From: Saccharibacillus brassicae
Lineage (GTDB): Bacteria; Bacillota; Bacilli; Paenibacillales; Paenibacillaceae
NCBI RefSeq assembly: GCF_006542275.1
Contig: NZ_CP041217.1
Location: forward strand, 186,001-250,000
Reading direction: 5' to 3'
DNA length: 64,000 bases
A program made the position numbers and the translations under genes. The notes under the pieces are model-generated. The model saw only the letters and a list, made by a program, of their open reading frames with translations. It made no database searches and was not told the origin of the DNA. Below are positions 8,880 through 18,465 of the stretch, piece after piece (the first letter of the stretch is position 1; the number at the start of each line of letters is the position of its first letter).

Positions 8880-9652
8880 TATCGGTTCACCTTGCCTTTC
8901 ATTTCGGCCGCGCCGCGGAATCCGTACGCCAAGGCGCCCAGCACCTCGCGGTTCACTTCCGCCGGCAGCGCCGCGATGCCCGCTTCGAGCCGATCCGCGA
9001 ACCCAAGCAGCATTTGCTTCAATTCGTCGGCCTCCGCTTCGCCGACCGGGTGCATGCCGTAATGCAGCGCCTCGCCGTGCGTCGCGGCTTCCAGCTCTTC
9101 GACCGCCGCTTCGCACAGGGCGACGAGCTTCAGCAGGCTCTGCCAATCCGGCAGCAGCGGGCCGCGCAGCGAAACGTCGAAGCCGACGAACAGGCGTGCC
9201 TTGATCGCGGCCGCCTCTTCCACATATTCGCGCAGTTCCGGCGCGGAAGTTCCCTGCATGCGCAGATACAGCTCCATTTTGCGGCGGTTCACGTCCGCAA
9301 TCGCCCGGCTCAGCTCGGCGACCATGTCCACTTCGCCTGCCGCGGCCAGCAGTTGGTAGAAGCGGCTGCTGTAATAATCGCCCGCCAGCACTTTGAGCTG
9401 CCTGGAGCGCATCGCCTGTTCTTCTTCGCTGTCGTCTCCCGGCGCGACCCGGTCGTGGATATCGAGGCCGATCTGCAGCAGTCCCGTGACCATGCCGTAG
9501 ACCTCGGTCTTGTCCGCCGAATCGGAAGCTTCAAGAAAAGCGTGCAGCAGCCGAAGCCGCGCATCCGGCAGCGCCGGAATCTCCGTATGATTCCGGATCA
9601 TGTCATATCCGGTGTATTTTTCGGTCTTTTCCGGTACGCAGTAGGGTTTCAT
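8879..9652 (-). CDS. hepS: Heptaprenyl diphosphate synthase component I
   Basis: 257 residues. Non-catalytic partner of HepT that helps fix the product chain length. The family is poorly conserved, but VLAGDYYSSRFYQLLAAAGEV and the overall helical character match HepS/HepA. Position just upstream of menG and downstream of mtrB is the B. subtilis order. First gene of the menaquinone operon. Confidence 0.87.
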   Translation of the reverse strand: MKPYCVPEKTEKYTGYDMIRNHTEIPALPDARLRLLHAFLEASDSADKTEVYGMVTGLLQIGLDIHDRVAPGDDSEEEQAMRSRQLKVLAGDYYSSRFYQLLAAAGEVDMVAELSRAIADVNRRKMELYLRMQGTSAPELREYVEEAAAIKARLFVGFDVSLRGPLLPDWQSLLKLVALCEAAVEELEAATHGEALHYGMHPVGEAEADELKQMLLGFADRLEAGIAALPAEVNREVLGALAYGFRGAAEMKGKVNR

Positions 9653-9747
9653 CTATAGGCCTCCGACTTTTTACAACGTTCAACGCTATTTTTGTCACAA
9701 TCTTTTCTATTATAGCATAAGCTTTTTCAAACAACTAACGCAAACGC

Positions 9748-9990
9748 TCACGTTTCGGCGTCGATATTGCCGTGTTTGGTGAACACGGTCGCTTTGCCGC
9801 GCACCTTGATCGCCGACGTGTGATCGGTGAACTGCGCGATCAGCACTTCGCCTTTGTCGAGCTTTTCCGTGTGATGAAAACGCGTATCCTGACCGCGCGT
9901 CAGCCCGATAACATGGACGCCGTTCTCGTGAGCTTTGATCACGATATAGTCGGCTTTTTCCGAATTTTCCGTACCTTTTGGATGTTCCAT
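9748..9990 (-). CDS. mtrB: Tryptophan RNA-binding attenuation protein (TRAP)
   Basis: 80 residues from the ATG with a GGAAGGAG site; an in-frame upstream start adds 19 residues that are not family-like. TRAP forms an 11-subunit ring that binds tryptophan and GAG/UAG repeats in trp leader [53 protein letters not shown] and KHGNIDAE are nearly invariant in the family, including the tryptophan-pocket threonines and the lysines that contact RNA. The expected target is the leader at 85-513. No anti-TRAP gene is in view, and folE (mtrA), its usual partner, is missing here. Confidence 0.97.
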   Translation of the reverse strand: MEHPKGTENSEKADYIVIKAHENGVHVIGLTRGQDTRFHHTEKLDKGEVLIAQFTDHTSAIKVRGKATVFTKHGNIDAET

Positions 9991-10124
9991 AATCGCTGCT
10001 CCTTCCCGCTGAATCTTCGATTGAATCATTCGATGCATGCTATTCATGATGGCAAATGCCGAGCCGTATTGTCAACACCTCGGACCGTCCGCCCTGTGTT
10101 CGGCCGTCTATCCGCTTGCGCACA

Positions 10125-10157
10125 AAAAGAAAAAGGCCGTGAATATGCATTCACGGC
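10125..10157 (-). terminator. Terminator after hbs
   Basis: Perfect 9-bp stem GCCGTGAAT / ATTCACGGC with a 4-nt loop, followed by a T-rich tract on the minus strand. Confidence 0.85.
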
Positions 10158-10225
10158 TTCTTCCCCATCGCTTCGCACGATCCGAAGCGATGCAAAATCT
10201 TCAACCCCTAGGGATTATGTAGATT

Positions 10226-10498
10226 TTATTTAATTCCGTCTTTCAGGGCTTTGCCCGGTTTGAAAGCAGGAATCTTGCTTGCCGGGATTTCGATCTCTTC
10301 GCCGGTTTGCGGGTTACGTCCTTTACGGGCGGAACGTTCGCGAATCTCGAAGTTTCCGAATCCGACGAGCTGTACTTTCTCGCCGTTTTGCAGAGCGGTC
10401 GCGATGGCTTCGAAAACGGAGTCAACCGCTTTGGTTGCTTCTTTCTTGCCAAGCTCCGATGCTTCTGCAACGTGGCTGATCAGGTCAGATTTGTTCAT
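10226..10498 (-). CDS. hbs: DNA-binding protein HU
   Basis: 90 residues from the ATG behind GGGAGGTG, exactly the HU size. Histone-like dimer that bends and compacts DNA. MNKSDLI at the start, the [27 protein letters not shown]-binding arm and the C-terminal FKPGKALKD are canonical. In sporulating relatives spoIVA lies just upstream; here only a 237-bp gap and a ferredoxin-like gene are found. Confidence 0.98.
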   Translation of the reverse strand: MNKSDLISHVAEASELGKKEATKAVDSVFEAIATALQNGEKVQLVGFGNFEIRERSARKGRNPQTGEEIEIPASKIPAFKPGKALKDGIK

Positions 10499-10658
10499 GC
10501 GTTTCACCTCCCGTTACAATCATACCCAGCACTCGTCCGAGTGCCCGCCAAAAGGCGTATTTGGTCTTTCCGATTACCTGCTAACCAAGCGTAACACGCG
10601 GTAGATAAGGCCGGAATTCTCAAACTGCCAGAACTTGCGTTCTGTAGGCAACATCCAT

Positions 10659-10687
10659 ATAGTAATACACCGGCCTTATAATTTCAA
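10659..10687 (-). promoter_or_regulatory. Sigma-A-type promoter of hbs
   Basis: TTGAAA (682-687 of the 10-kb block) and TACTAT (10659-10664), 17 bp apart on the minus strand. They imply a leader of about 160 nt carrying a GCAA-capped hairpin near 10625-10650 and a CACTCG/CGAGTG hairpin near 10531-10544. Confidence 0.5.
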
Positions 10688-10735
10688 GCTTTTCATGGAT
10701 GAAGCAATAGATTGGGGCCCGTCCGATCTTGGGGG

Positions 10736-11098
10736 TTACCGCCAAAAATCGTCGTCTGCTTGGTTTTGCCGCTCCAACTGAAGGCGCACCGCCCGCTTCA
10801 GTGGATCTTCGGGCGTCGTGACGGAGACGTCTCCGCACACTTTCGCCTGGCAGGCCAGCCGAGTGCCTGCGTCGAGACTTCCGCCGAGCTTGCGGCGTTC
10901 GCCTTCGGCGGGCGGCAGAACGCCGGCTTGCGGCGGCTCCAGCGTCACTTTGCACATGAGGCAGCCCATTTTGCCTTCGCAGCGTACGGGAATACGCACG
11001 CCGGCCGCGCGCGCGGCGGTCAGCAGCGTCGTTCCCGCTTTGACGGTGACGCTTTTGCCGTCGGGATTAAACGATACGGTATGTCGATCTGTCGGCAT
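10736..11098 (-). CDS. 2Fe-2S ferredoxin-type protein
   Basis: 120 residues. Plant-type [2Fe-2S] fold: ligand cysteines in CEGKMGCLMC (about 40, 45 and 48) and a fourth in RLACQAKV (about 82). The N-terminus TVSFNPDGKSVTVKAGTTLLTAARAAGVRIP is the usual ferredoxin beta-grasp. An electron carrier of unknown partner. A homologous gene is commonly found near spoIVA/gpsA in Paenibacillus, which fits the position. Confidence 0.85.
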   Translation of the reverse strand: MPTDRHTVSFNPDGKSVTVKAGTTLLTAARAAGVRIPVRCEGKMGCLMCKVTLEPPQAGVLPPAEGERRKLGGSLDAGTRLACQAKVCGDVSVTTPEDPLKRAVRLQLERQNQADDDFWR

Positions 11099-11174
11099 CG
11101 GTTCGCCTCCTCTCGCAATCGCTGTCGATCATCGGGAGCCGGCGATCCGCTTCAAGCTGTGCCGGTTTGCGCTT

Positions 11175-12215
11175 TTACGTATGCCACTGCTCCCACGTTT
11201 CCTGCGAAATCATCTCCATCTCGGTCTTCGGTCCCCGGCCCATCAGCGCTTCAACTGCCGTTTTCGGGTCCAGGTCTTCAAACAGCACCCGGTACAGCTG
11301 CTCCGCGATCGGCATTTGAACTTTGTACTTTTGCGAAATGAAATGGGCGGCTTCCGTCGTCCGGATGCCTTCCACGACCATGCCCATCGAGTCGAGCACT
11401 TCCTGCAGCGGCTTGCCCTGCCCGATCATGTAGCCGGCACGCCAGTTCCGGCTGTGCTTGCTCGTCGCCGTAACGACGAGGTCGCCGACGCCGGCCAGTC
11501 CGGAAAAGGTCAACGGATTGGCGCCCATCTCGGTGCCGATCCGCGTAATCTCGGCCAGGCCGCGCGTCAGCAGCGCCGCTTTGGCGTTGTCTCCGTATTC
11601 GAGGCCGTCGGACATGCCCGCGCCGAGCGCGATAATGTTCTTGAACGCGCCCGCAAGTTCTGCCCCGAGTACGTCCCGGTTCGTGTAGACGCGGAAATAA
11701 GCGTTCATCAGCAGATTTTGCGCCCGCTGGGCTTCGCCTTCGTTGGCCGAAGCGACAACGATCGTCGTCGGACGCCGCCGGGCCACTTCTTCGGCGTGGC
11801 TCGGTCCGCAGATGACACCGATCTTCGATTCCTCACAGCCGAGTTCTTCGGCGATGATCGTCGACATCCGCTTCAGCGTGCCGGTCTCCATACCTTTGGT
11901 CGCATGCACGCACAGCATGTCTTCATTCCAGAACGGCTTGAGCGCGCGCGCTACTTCGCGCATCGCTTTGGAAGGCGAAGCGATGATGACCGCCTCGGCT
12001 TCGCTTAGTGCGTCCTGCATGTCGCTTGTCGCGCGAAGACCGTCCGGAAGCTTGACGCCCGGCAGAAACCGCGAGTTCTCGCGCGTCTCGTTAATCTCCT
12101 GCACATGCTCTTCGCTTCGCGCCCACAGTCTCACGTCATGGCCGTTATCGGCCAATACCATCGCCAGAGCCGTACCCCAGCTGCCGGCTACCAATACGCA
12201 CACTTTTTTAGCCAA
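11175..12215 (-). CDS. gpsA: Glycerol-3-phosphate dehydrogenase [NAD(P)+]
   Basis: 346 residues. Reduces dihydroxyacetone phosphate to sn-glycerol 3-phosphate for phospholipid synthesis. The N-terminal nucleotide-binding motif VLVAGSWGTALAMVLADNGHDVRLW has alanine in place of the usual first glycine. Other signatures: GPSHAEEVARRRPT, the catalytic lysine region AGAFKNIIALGAGMSDGL and GLAGVGDLVVTATS. Its start overlaps the plsY end by 8 bp; the two enzymes act in sequence. Confidence 0.97.
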   Translation of the reverse strand: MAKKVCVLVAGSWGTALAMVLADNGHDVRLWARSEEHVQEINETRENSRFLPGVKLPDGLRATSDMQDALSEAEAVIIASPSKAMREVARALKPFWNEDMLCVHATKGMETGTLKRMSTIIAEELGCEESKIGVICGPSHAEEVARRRPTTIVVASANEGEAQRAQNLLMNAYFRVYTNRDVLGAELAGAFKNIIALGAGMSDGLEYGDNAKAALLTRGLAEITRIGTEMGANPLTFSGLAGVGDLVVTATSKHSRNWRAGYMIGQGKPLQEVLDSMGMVVEGIRTTEAAHFISQKYKVQMPIAEQLYRVLFEDLDPKTAVEALMGRGPKTEMEMISQETWEQWHT

Positions 12216-12846
12216 GGCTGCGCTCCTTCCCGCCGGACTTCGAGCCCAGCTTGTTCTCCGTTCCGTTTTTGAGCTTCACCAGGTTGCCCCGGTGGCGCCA
12301 GACGGCGAGAGCCCAAATGACAAGGCTGACGATCAACACCGGCATGCCGTAATCGTGCCAGCCCGCGGCGTCGTAGACGACGAGAAAGACCGGCGTCAGC
12401 GTGACGAACAGCAGCGAACCGAGCGAGACGTAGCGTGTCAGCACGATGGTCGCGATCGCGATAATGCCGGCAAACAGCGCCGGCAAAAAGCAGAGCGTCG
12501 CCAGCATGCCGATCGTCGTCGCGATCCCTTTGCCGCCTTTGAAATGGAAGTACAGCGGCCAGTTATGCCCGACGACGGCTGCAAGTCCGGCCAGAGCCGG
12601 CGTCCAGTCGTAGTCCGGCGCGATCCAGCGGCCGAGCCATACGGCGAGAATGCCTTTGCAAATATCGAGCACCAGCACGAGAATGGCCGGGCCTTTGCCG
12701 AGCACGCGCAGCGTGTTGGTCGCGCCCGCATTGCCGCTGCCGTGATTGCGGATATCGATTCCTTTGAGCAGTTTTGCAAATAATACGCTAAAGCTGACCG
12801 AGCCGAGTAAATAAGCGGCTGCGATTGCGATTACCGATTCTATCAT
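12208..12846 (-). CDS. plsY: Acyl-phosphate:glycerol-3-phosphate acyltransferase
   Basis: 212 residues, multi-pass membrane enzyme that acylates glycerol 3-phosphate using acyl phosphate. The three conserved PlsY loops are visible: GSGNAGATNTLRVLG, FKGGKGIATTIG and the later VIWALAVWRHRGNLVKLKNGTENKLG. Overlaps gpsA, whose product is its substrate. Confidence 0.96.
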   Translation of the reverse strand: MIESVIAIAAAYLLGSVSFSVLFAKLLKGIDIRNHGSGNAGATNTLRVLGKGPAILVLVLDICKGILAVWLGRWIAPDYDWTPALAGLAAVVGHNWPLYFHFKGGKGIATTIGMLATLCFLPALFAGIIAIATIVLTRYVSLGSLLFVTLTPVFLVVYDAAGWHDYGMPVLIVSLVIWALAVWRHRGNLVKLKNGTENKLGSKSGGKERSLG

Positions 12847-12896
12847 TATTCGCTCTCCTTCGCGCAGCTGAACTTGTGCGTTCTCTAATGCTTGGC

Positions 12897-14219
12897 TTAA
12901 TCTTTATCTTCCGATTTGCGTCGGGTAAAGATCCGGATCGGGGTGCCTTCGAAATCGAAAGCGGCCCGGATTTTGTTCTCCAGATAGCGTTCGTAAGAGA
13001 AGTGCATCAGCTCCGGCGCGTTGACGAACACGACGATCGTCGGAGGCTTGACTGCGACCTGAGTCGCGTAGTTGATCCGCATGCGGCGTCCTTTGTCCGT
13101 AGGCGGCGGATTGATTGCGACCGCATCGGAGATAACGTCGTTCAGCAGACCGGTCGCGATCCGGCGGGAATGTTGTTCGGCGGCGCGGTTCACGACCGGG
13201 AGCAGCTTTTGTACCCGTTGGCCGGTCAATGCGGACAGGAAAACGACCGGCGCATACGTCATGAACAGGAAATGATTGCGGATACTGTTCTCGAAATGCT
13301 GCATCGTTTTGTCGTCTTTTTCGACCACGTCCCATTTGTTGACGACGAATACCGAAGCTTTGCCCGCTTCGATCGCATAGCCGGCGATATGTTTGTCCTG
13401 CTCGATGATGCCTTCTTCGCCGTTGATGACGACGGCGACCACGTCTGCGCGTTCGATCGCGCGCATAGCGCGCATCACGCTGTATTTCTCAAGGTTTTCG
13501 TACACTTTACCGCGTTTGCGCATGCCGGCGGTATCGATCAGCACGTACCGCTGACCGTCGCGTTCGAATTCGGTATCGATCGCGTCGCGCGTCGTACCGG
13601 CCACGTCGCTGACGATAACGCGCTGCTCGCCGAGCAGAGCGTTCACGAGCGAAGATTTGCCGACGTTCGGACGTCCGATCAACGCGACGCGAATCACGTC
13701 TTCGTCGTACTCTTCGTCCGTCGTATCCGGCAGTTTCTCCACGATAACGTCGAGCAGATCGCCTACGCCGCTGCCGTGCGCGCCCGATACGCCGATCGGA
13801 TCGCCGAGGCCCAGATTGTAAAATTCGTACGTGTCGTCCATCCGGGTCATGTTGTCGACTTTGTTGACCGCCAAAATGATCGGTTTTTTCGACCGGTACA
13901 GCATCTCCGCCACTTCCGAGTCCGACTGCGTCAGTCCCGCTTTGGCATCGCACATGAGGACGATCACGTCCGCTTCCTCGATCGCAAGCTCCGCTTGAGC
14001 CTTGATCGATTTCAGGATTTGCTCGTCGTTGAGCTCGATCCCTCCCGTGTCGATAATGCTGAACGACCTGCCGTTCCATTCGCCGACTCCGTAAATCCGG
14101 TCGCGCGTGACGCCCGGTTTATCTTCGACGATGGACAGACGGTCGCCGATGATTCGATTGAAGATCGTCGATTTGCCCACATTCGGGCGTCCTACGATCG
14201 CGACTACCGCTCTTGCCAT
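12897..14219 (-). CDS. der: Ribosome biogenesis GTPase Der
   Basis: 440 residues from the ATG behind AAGGAGGAATG. Tandem GTPase needed for 50S subunit assembly. Two G domains are seen: GRPNVGKST...DTGGIE...NKVDN (about 10-150) and [10 protein letters not shown]...DTAGMRKRG...NKWDV (about 180-330), then the KH-like C-terminal domain ending in RKSEDKD. Length matches B. subtilis Der (436 residues). Confidence 0.98.
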   Translation of the reverse strand: MARAVVAIVGRPNVGKSTIFNRIIGDRLSIVEDKPGVTRDRIYGVGEWNGRSFSIIDTGGIELNDEQILKSIKAQAELAIEEADVIVLMCDAKAGLTQSDSEVAEMLYRSKKPIILAVNKVDNMTRMDDTYEFYNLGLGDPIGVSGAHGSGVGDLLDVIVEKLPDTTDEEYDEDVIRVALIGRPNVGKSSLVNALLGEQRVIVSDVAGTTRDAIDTEFERDGQRYVLIDTAGMRKRGKVYENLEKYSVMRAMRAIERADVVAVVINGEEGIIEQDKHIAGYAIEAGKASVFVVNKWDVVEKDDKTMQHFENSIRNHFLFMTYAPVVFLSALTGQRVQKLLPVVNRAAEQHSRRIATGLLNDVISDAVAINPPPTDKGRRMRINYATQVAVKPPTIVVFVNAPELMHFSYERYLENKIRAAFDFEGTPIRIFTRRKSEDKD

Positions 14220-14384
14220 TTGAACATTCCTCCTTGTCAGCCGCAGCTGAAATTTCCCGTTACACGACAAGAAACGGCCAAACCGATCCATTCGGATCGG
14301 CCCCCGTTTCCCGTCGGCATATTCGGCATATAAAGATTGGGATGACAGCCGTCTTTGCAGCCGATTTATCTTTATATTGCACAA

Positions 14385-14416
14385 ACGGCGAACCCGCAGC
14401 GGGTCCGCCGTTTGCT
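14385..14416 (-). terminator. Hairpin after the S1-domain gene
   Basis: AAACGGCGGACCCGC / GCGGGTTCGCCGTTT, a strong 15-bp imperfect inverted repeat. The following minus-strand sequence is not very T-rich, so it could be a weak or processing-type terminator. Confidence 0.5.
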
Positions 14417-14438
14417 CGTAGCTATGCTTGTGCTGCCA

Positions 14439-15728
14439 TTATTCTTCGGATTGACCCAGTTTTTCTTTCAGGGCAGCCAGGTCGAAACGTTCGCCGAGCG
14501 AAACGTTCATGCCTTGGTTGCTCAGGGAAACGTTAGGGTTGTCGATTTTGTCGACGCGCGGGCCTTTATCGCGGCCTCTGCTCGATCCCGATCTTTCCGG
14601 TCTGTCGGATCTTTCCGGTCTCTCGCTGCGCGCTTCGCCAGCAGGAGCTTCTTCGGTTTCTTTGATGCTCAGGCTGATGCGTTTTTCGGAAGGGTTTACG
14701 TCCAGAACTTTCACTTGAACCGTTTGTCCTTCTTCCAGCACTTCCTGAGGCGTTCCGATATGCTTGTGGGAGATTTGCGAGATGTGAACCAGGCCTTCTA
14801 CGCCAGGAGCGATTTCTACGAATGCGCCGAAAGGCACGAGACGTTTTACTTCGCCGCTGATGATTTCGCCTTGGCTGAACTTCTCGGAAGCCGTTTCCCA
14901 AGGACCCGGAGTTGCCGCTTTGATGCTCAGGCTGATCTTGCCTTTTTCCGGATCGACTTTGAGCACTTTGACTTTGACGCTCTCGCCTTCGGATACCGCG
15001 TCGGAAGGTTTGGCTACGTGATGCCAAGCCATTTCGGACACGTGAACGAGTCCGTCCACGCCGCCTACGTCGACAAATGCGCCGAACTGCGTCAGACGCT
15101 GCACTTTGCCTTCGATGATTTGTCCTTCTTTGAGATCGGCCATCACTTTGTGCTTGTTGGCTTCGAACTCTTCTTCAAGAACGTCTTTGGCGGACAGGAT
15201 TACTTTGTTGTTTTCGCGATCCAGTTCTTTGACGCGAACACGGATGGTGCGGCCTTTGTAATCGCTGAAGTCTTCGACGAAATGACGCTCAACCATCGAA
15301 GCCGGGATGAAAGCGCGAACGCCGCTTACGTCCGTCACGATTCCGCCTTTTACGACGTCCGTGATTTTAACTTCGAAGATCTCTTTGCTCGCGGATTTCG
15401 CGTCGAGTTCTTCCCATGCTTTTGCGCCTTGAATCGCTTTTTTCGACAGAACCATTTGCTCTTTGTTGTCGTTCAGGCTAACAACTTTGGCAACGACTTC
15501 TTGGCCGATTTCAGCGCCTTCTTCAAGCTCGCTGGTCGTGATTACGCCGTCGTATTTATAACCGATGCTGACGTACGCTTGGTCATCGTCCAATTTCACG
15601 ATTGTACCGGTAACGGTGTCGCCTTTTTTGACGCTGACGACCTGCTCCAGCTGATCCTGCGTAGCCGTTTCTTCGTTTACTTCCTGGTTTACTGCTTCTT
15701 CATTTTGGTTTCTTGTTTCTTCCGACAT
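14439..15728 (-). CDS. S1-domain RNA-binding protein (YpfD / RpsA-like)
   Basis: 429 residues with four S1 repeats, at about 35-105, 120-190, 205-280 and 290-365 (motifs such as GAFVDVGGVDGLVHVSEM and GAFVEIAPGVEGLVHISQI). A charged low-complexity tail rich in R, S, E and P follows (about 375-410). Related to ribosomal protein S1, but with four domains rather than six, as in the Firmicutes protein YpfD. The acidic N-terminal extension (many E, Q and N) is typical. It lies next to cmk, the same pairing as cmk-rpsA across bacteria. Confidence 0.92.
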   Translation of the reverse strand: MSEETRNQNEEAVNQEVNEETATQDQLEQVVSVKKGDTVTGTIVKLDDDQAYVSIGYKYDGVITTSELEEGAEIGQEVVAKVVSLNDNKEQMVLSKKAIQGAKAWEELDAKSASKEIFEVKITDVVKGGIVTDVSGVRAFIPASMVERHFVEDFSDYKGRTIRVRVKELDRENNKVILSAKDVLEEEFEANKHKVMADLKEGQIIEGKVQRLTQFGAFVDVGGVDGLVHVSEMAWHHVAKPSDAVSEGESVKVKVLKVDPEKGKISLSIKAATPGPWETASEKFSQGEIISGEVKRLVPFGAFVEIAPGVEGLVHISQISHKHIGTPQEVLEEGQTVQVKVLDVNPSEKRISLSIKETEEAPAGEARSERPERSDRPERSGSSRGRDKGPRVDKIDNPNVSLSNQGMNVSLGERFDLAALKEKLGQSEE

Positions 15729-15814
15729 GTTAAATACCCTCCTCGATTCAAAACCCTCATATTTAAACCCGCGGTGCGCAGAGTTCAAAACAAACTTCTT
15801 CGGCCGACGCCGTT

Positions 15815-16519
15815 CTAGCCCTGTCGGGTCAGCTGGCGTTCGGCCAGGCGCACGATCGCGTCCGACACCTCTTCGATGGTCATCCGCGTCGTATCGAGCA
15901 CCGTCGCATCTTCCGCACACACGAGCGGAGACACTTCGCGATTGCGGTCGAGTTCGTCCCGGTCCGCAATCTCGCGTTCAAGCTGTTCAAGCGTAATGGA
16001 TTCGCCGGATTCCGGCAGTTCCCGGAATCTGCGCCGGGCGCGTTCCTCGACGGTCGCGGTCATGAAAATCTTGACCTCCGCGTCGGGGAGCACGGTCGTT
16101 CCGATATCGCGTCCGTCCATCACGACGCCTTTGCGTAAAGCCATTTGCCGCTGGGCGGAAGACAATTCCGCCCGCAGCCCCTCGATTTGCGCATATCGGG
16201 AAACGGTACGGGTCACGGCGAGCGAACGAATGTCGTCCGTCACGTCCTGCCCGGAAAGTCTCACGCGCTGGCCGTCTTCTCCCGGTATCAGCTCGATCTC
16301 GAGGGATTCCATGCGTGCCAGAACCTCCTGCTCGTTCTCCGCTTCTATGCCGAGATTCAGCATGTCCCATGTGACGGCCCGGTACATGGCACCGGTATCC
16401 ACATAGACATAGGAGAGCGCTTTGGCCACCTTGCGCGCAACCGTGCTCTTTCCCGCTCCCGCAGGTCCGTCGATTGCGATATTGATTCTGAACTCCCGTT
16501 CCCCGTTCAAGCTGGACAA
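15815..16519 (-). CDS. cmk: Cytidylate kinase
   Basis: 234 residues from a TTG placed 7 nt after GAGGAG; a longer in-frame start at 16552 lacks support. Phosphorylates CMP and dCMP. P-loop IAIDGPAGAGKSTVA, YVDTGAMYRAVT, MDGRDIGTTVLPDAEVKIFMTA and the LID arginines ARRRF are diagnostic. Confidence 0.95.
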   Translation of the reverse strand: MSSLNGEREFRINIAIDGPAGAGKSTVARKVAKALSYVYVDTGAMYRAVTWDMLNLGIEAENEQEVLARMESLEIELIPGEDGQRVRLSGQDVTDDIRSLAVTRTVSRYAQIEGLRAELSSAQRQMALRKGVVMDGRDIGTTVLPDAEVKIFMTATVEERARRRFRELPESGESITLEQLEREIADRDELDRNREVSPLVCAEDATVLDTTRMTIEEVSDAIVRLAERQLTRQG

Positions 16520-16649
16520 AGGGGCACTCCTCCTCAAAACCGCCGCCCCCATTAGTGGGCAGGCTTCTCAATCAATAAAAAAACAGGCTGTGCCTGCGAC
16601 AATAAAATTATAGCATAAGGCACGCCAATTTGCAAAACGTCCGCACACG

Positions 16650-16698
16650 AAAAGAAAAAAAGCCGCGGCGCGCCGACAAACCGAACGTTCGGCGCGCC
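16650..16698 (-). terminator. Terminator after the PilZ gene
   Basis: GGCGCGCCGA / TCGGCGCGCC stem followed by CGCGGCTTTTTTTC on the minus strand. Confidence 0.85.
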
Positions 16699-16705
16699 CC
16701 GCGCG

Positions 16706-17347
16706 TTAGCGGTTGCGGAAATCGAGCTGGCGCTCGAAACAGTACCGGATTACTTTTTGCCGCTCGGTGTCGGCGATACGCGTGAACCGGACGCTGACCG
16801 TGTTGCGCCCCGTGCCCGGTTCTTTGACGCGCAGCACTTCGCCGCCGAACGGAACGTGGTCGACGCTGCCGCTTTTGTAGGCCAGCAGGATCCAGCCGTC
16901 CACTTCCTGCTCCGTCTCGATCGGGTAAGCGCCCGCATCGACGAACGACAGTCCGCCCCCGCTCAGGTCCGAAGTCACGGCGGTAAAATGGAACTGCGGC
17001 GCCTGCACGGCGATTTCGACCTTGGCCGGAACGCGCAGGTAATGTCTCCGCTGCACTTTGGAAATGTCTTCCGGCAGCGGCTTGCTGATCCGCATGAGCG
17101 GAATGGAATCGTCCTGATAGCCCAGCACGTGCGACGTGAAGTAATACTTCACTCCGTCTTCCGTCATATGGTAGACCGACAGTTCTTCGCCCAGGCGAAG
17201 CCGGCTCATTCGTCCGGCACGAAGCGGGAGTTCGGTCAGCAGCGAATTCTCCTCGATTTCGGAAATTCTCGATCGATGTTCGTTTTCGGGTTTGGCTTCC
17301 ATGGATACGGGCTGCATAAACAGCATATCGTTGGTTTTCGGATACAT
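16706..17347 (-). CDS. PilZ-domain flagellar brake protein (YpfA/YcgR-like)
   Basis: 213 residues from the suggested ATG; a 27-residue upstream extension is possible because no clear ribosome binding site decides the start. Predicted c-di-GMP effector that slows flagellar rotation. N-terminal YcgR-like domain (about 20-110), then PilZ with the c-di-GMP motifs RRHYLRVP (RxxxR) and DLSGGGLSF ([D/N]xSxxG). Lies downstream of prsW and upstream of cmk; relatives that sporulate have sleB-ypeB in between. Confidence 0.88.
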   Translation of the reverse strand: MYPKTNDMLFMQPVSMEAKPENEHRSRISEIEENSLLTELPLRAGRMSRLRLGEELSVYHMTEDGVKYYFTSHVLGYQDDSIPLMRISKPLPEDISKVQRRHYLRVPAKVEIAVQAPQFHFTAVTSDLSGGGLSFVDAGAYPIETEQEVDGWILLAYKSGSVDHVPFGGEVLRVKEPGTGRNTVSVRFTRIADTERQKVIRYCFERQLDFRNR

Positions 17348-17467
17348 TTTTTTGATCGCCCGCCTTTTGTACGTGCTCGTCAAGGCCTTGCTCTTCCGCG
17401 CTGGGTAGGAGCCTGCCTTCGGCTTCATCAGTATAGCATGCGGACATAGGCTTGTAAGCCCAATTCC

Positions 17468-17510
17468 CCAAAAAACAAAGGCAAAACCCGGGATACGGGC
17501 TTTGCCTTTG
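17468..17510 (-). terminator. Terminator after prsW
   Basis: CAAAGGCAAAGCCCG / CGGGTTTTGCCTTTG stem followed by TTTTTT on the minus strand. Confidence 0.85.
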
Positions 17511-17597
17511 CGTGCGATCAGGTATGCGGTTGGAAAACAGGGCCTTTCGGACCCGTGTCCCTTGGATTGGAATCCTTTGGACCGGCGTTCCCTTGGA

Positions 17598-18347
17598 TCA
17601 GGCTTCCTTTTTGTCGGAAACGGCGGACGGCTTCGGCGTGCGTTCGGGCGGAGAGACCGGCAGCGAGTCGTCCTTTTTCAGGAAGCGGAACGGGGAACGG
17701 TTGTTGGCTTTGCCGACTTTGTCCATGCCCCCGTACCACATCAGCACCATGAACGGCACGATGTACCAGATCCAGTAATGGCCGGACAGATTCAGGATCA
17801 TATCGTAGATGCCGTGCCACACAAGCGGCATGAGCAGCGACAAGACCAGAAACTTTTTGCGCTGAGACGCGCTGGCAAATTTGGCGCGGCCCATATAGTA
17901 TCCCATGACGACGCCGAACATCGCATGCCCGGATACCGGCAGCAGGCCGCGCAGCAGCAGCGCGCCGAACGAAGCTTTGAGCGTGAACGCGTACATGATG
18001 TTCTCAAGCGTAGCGAATCCGAGCGATACGGCCACCGCGTACAAAATGCCGTCGTACGGTTCGTCGAACTCGGTATGGTTGTATATGAAGTGAAACAGCA
18101 CGAACCATTTGAACATCTCTTCCACGCCGGCCGAGATGCCGAAAGCGAACAGGTACGGATTGTCGCCGAATGCCCGCAGCAGTCCCTGCTGGACGACCAT
18201 GATCGGCAGCACGACCAAAAAGCCGAGCACAAACATCCGCGCAACCATATGCAGCGGCTCGGCGTCATACTTGTCTTTTAGATAGAAATAAAACAGCAAA
18301 GCGACTCCCGGCGTAATCGCCGCGACAAACACCGTCAACGCTAGCAA
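17598..18347 (-). CDS. prsW: PrsW-family intramembrane protease
   Basis: 249 residues with about eight membrane segments and a charged C-terminal tail. PrsW makes the first cut in anti-sigma factor RsiW in B. subtilis. The family's acidic and histidine residues are visible: SAGVEEMFKWFVLF (double glutamate), LENIMYAF, SGHAMFGVVMGYY and WHGIYDM. The start is a TTG behind AAAGGGG. No rsiW/sigW pair is adjacent, so the substrate cannot be told from context. Confidence 0.9.
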   Translation of the reverse strand: MLALTVFVAAITPGVALLFYFYLKDKYDAEPLHMVARMFVLGFLVVLPIMVVQQGLLRAFGDNPYLFAFGISAGVEEMFKWFVLFHFIYNHTEFDEPYDGILYAVAVSLGFATLENIMYAFTLKASFGALLLRGLLPVSGHAMFGVVMGYYMGRAKFASASQRKKFLVLSLLMPLVWHGIYDMILNLSGHYWIWYIVPFMVLMWYGGMDKVGKANNRSPFRFLKKDDSLPVSPPERTPKPSAVSDKKEA

Positions 18348-18415
18348 ATTGTTCCCCTTTCCCGCCTCGTCCGCGACGAAATTCCGGATCTGTCCACGCC
18401 GTGCAAGCCGTACAA

Positions 18416-18457
18416 ACGGAAACGGCCGCCCCGATCGCTCGGGACGGCGGCGTTTCT
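18416..18457 (-). terminator. Probable terminator after mecA
   Basis: GC-rich inverted repeat AAACGCCGCC...GGCGGCCGTTT just after the mecA stop; the T-tract is weak. Confidence 0.5.
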
Positions 18458-18465
18458 CCCGGGCG

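Noticed and set aside
12825-15818. Two plus-strand open frames of about 490-500 codons opposite der and the S1-domain gene
   Set aside because: Antisense shadows caused by biased third positions; translations have runs of Phe, Asp and Arg and no domain, while the minus-strand genes are unmistakable.
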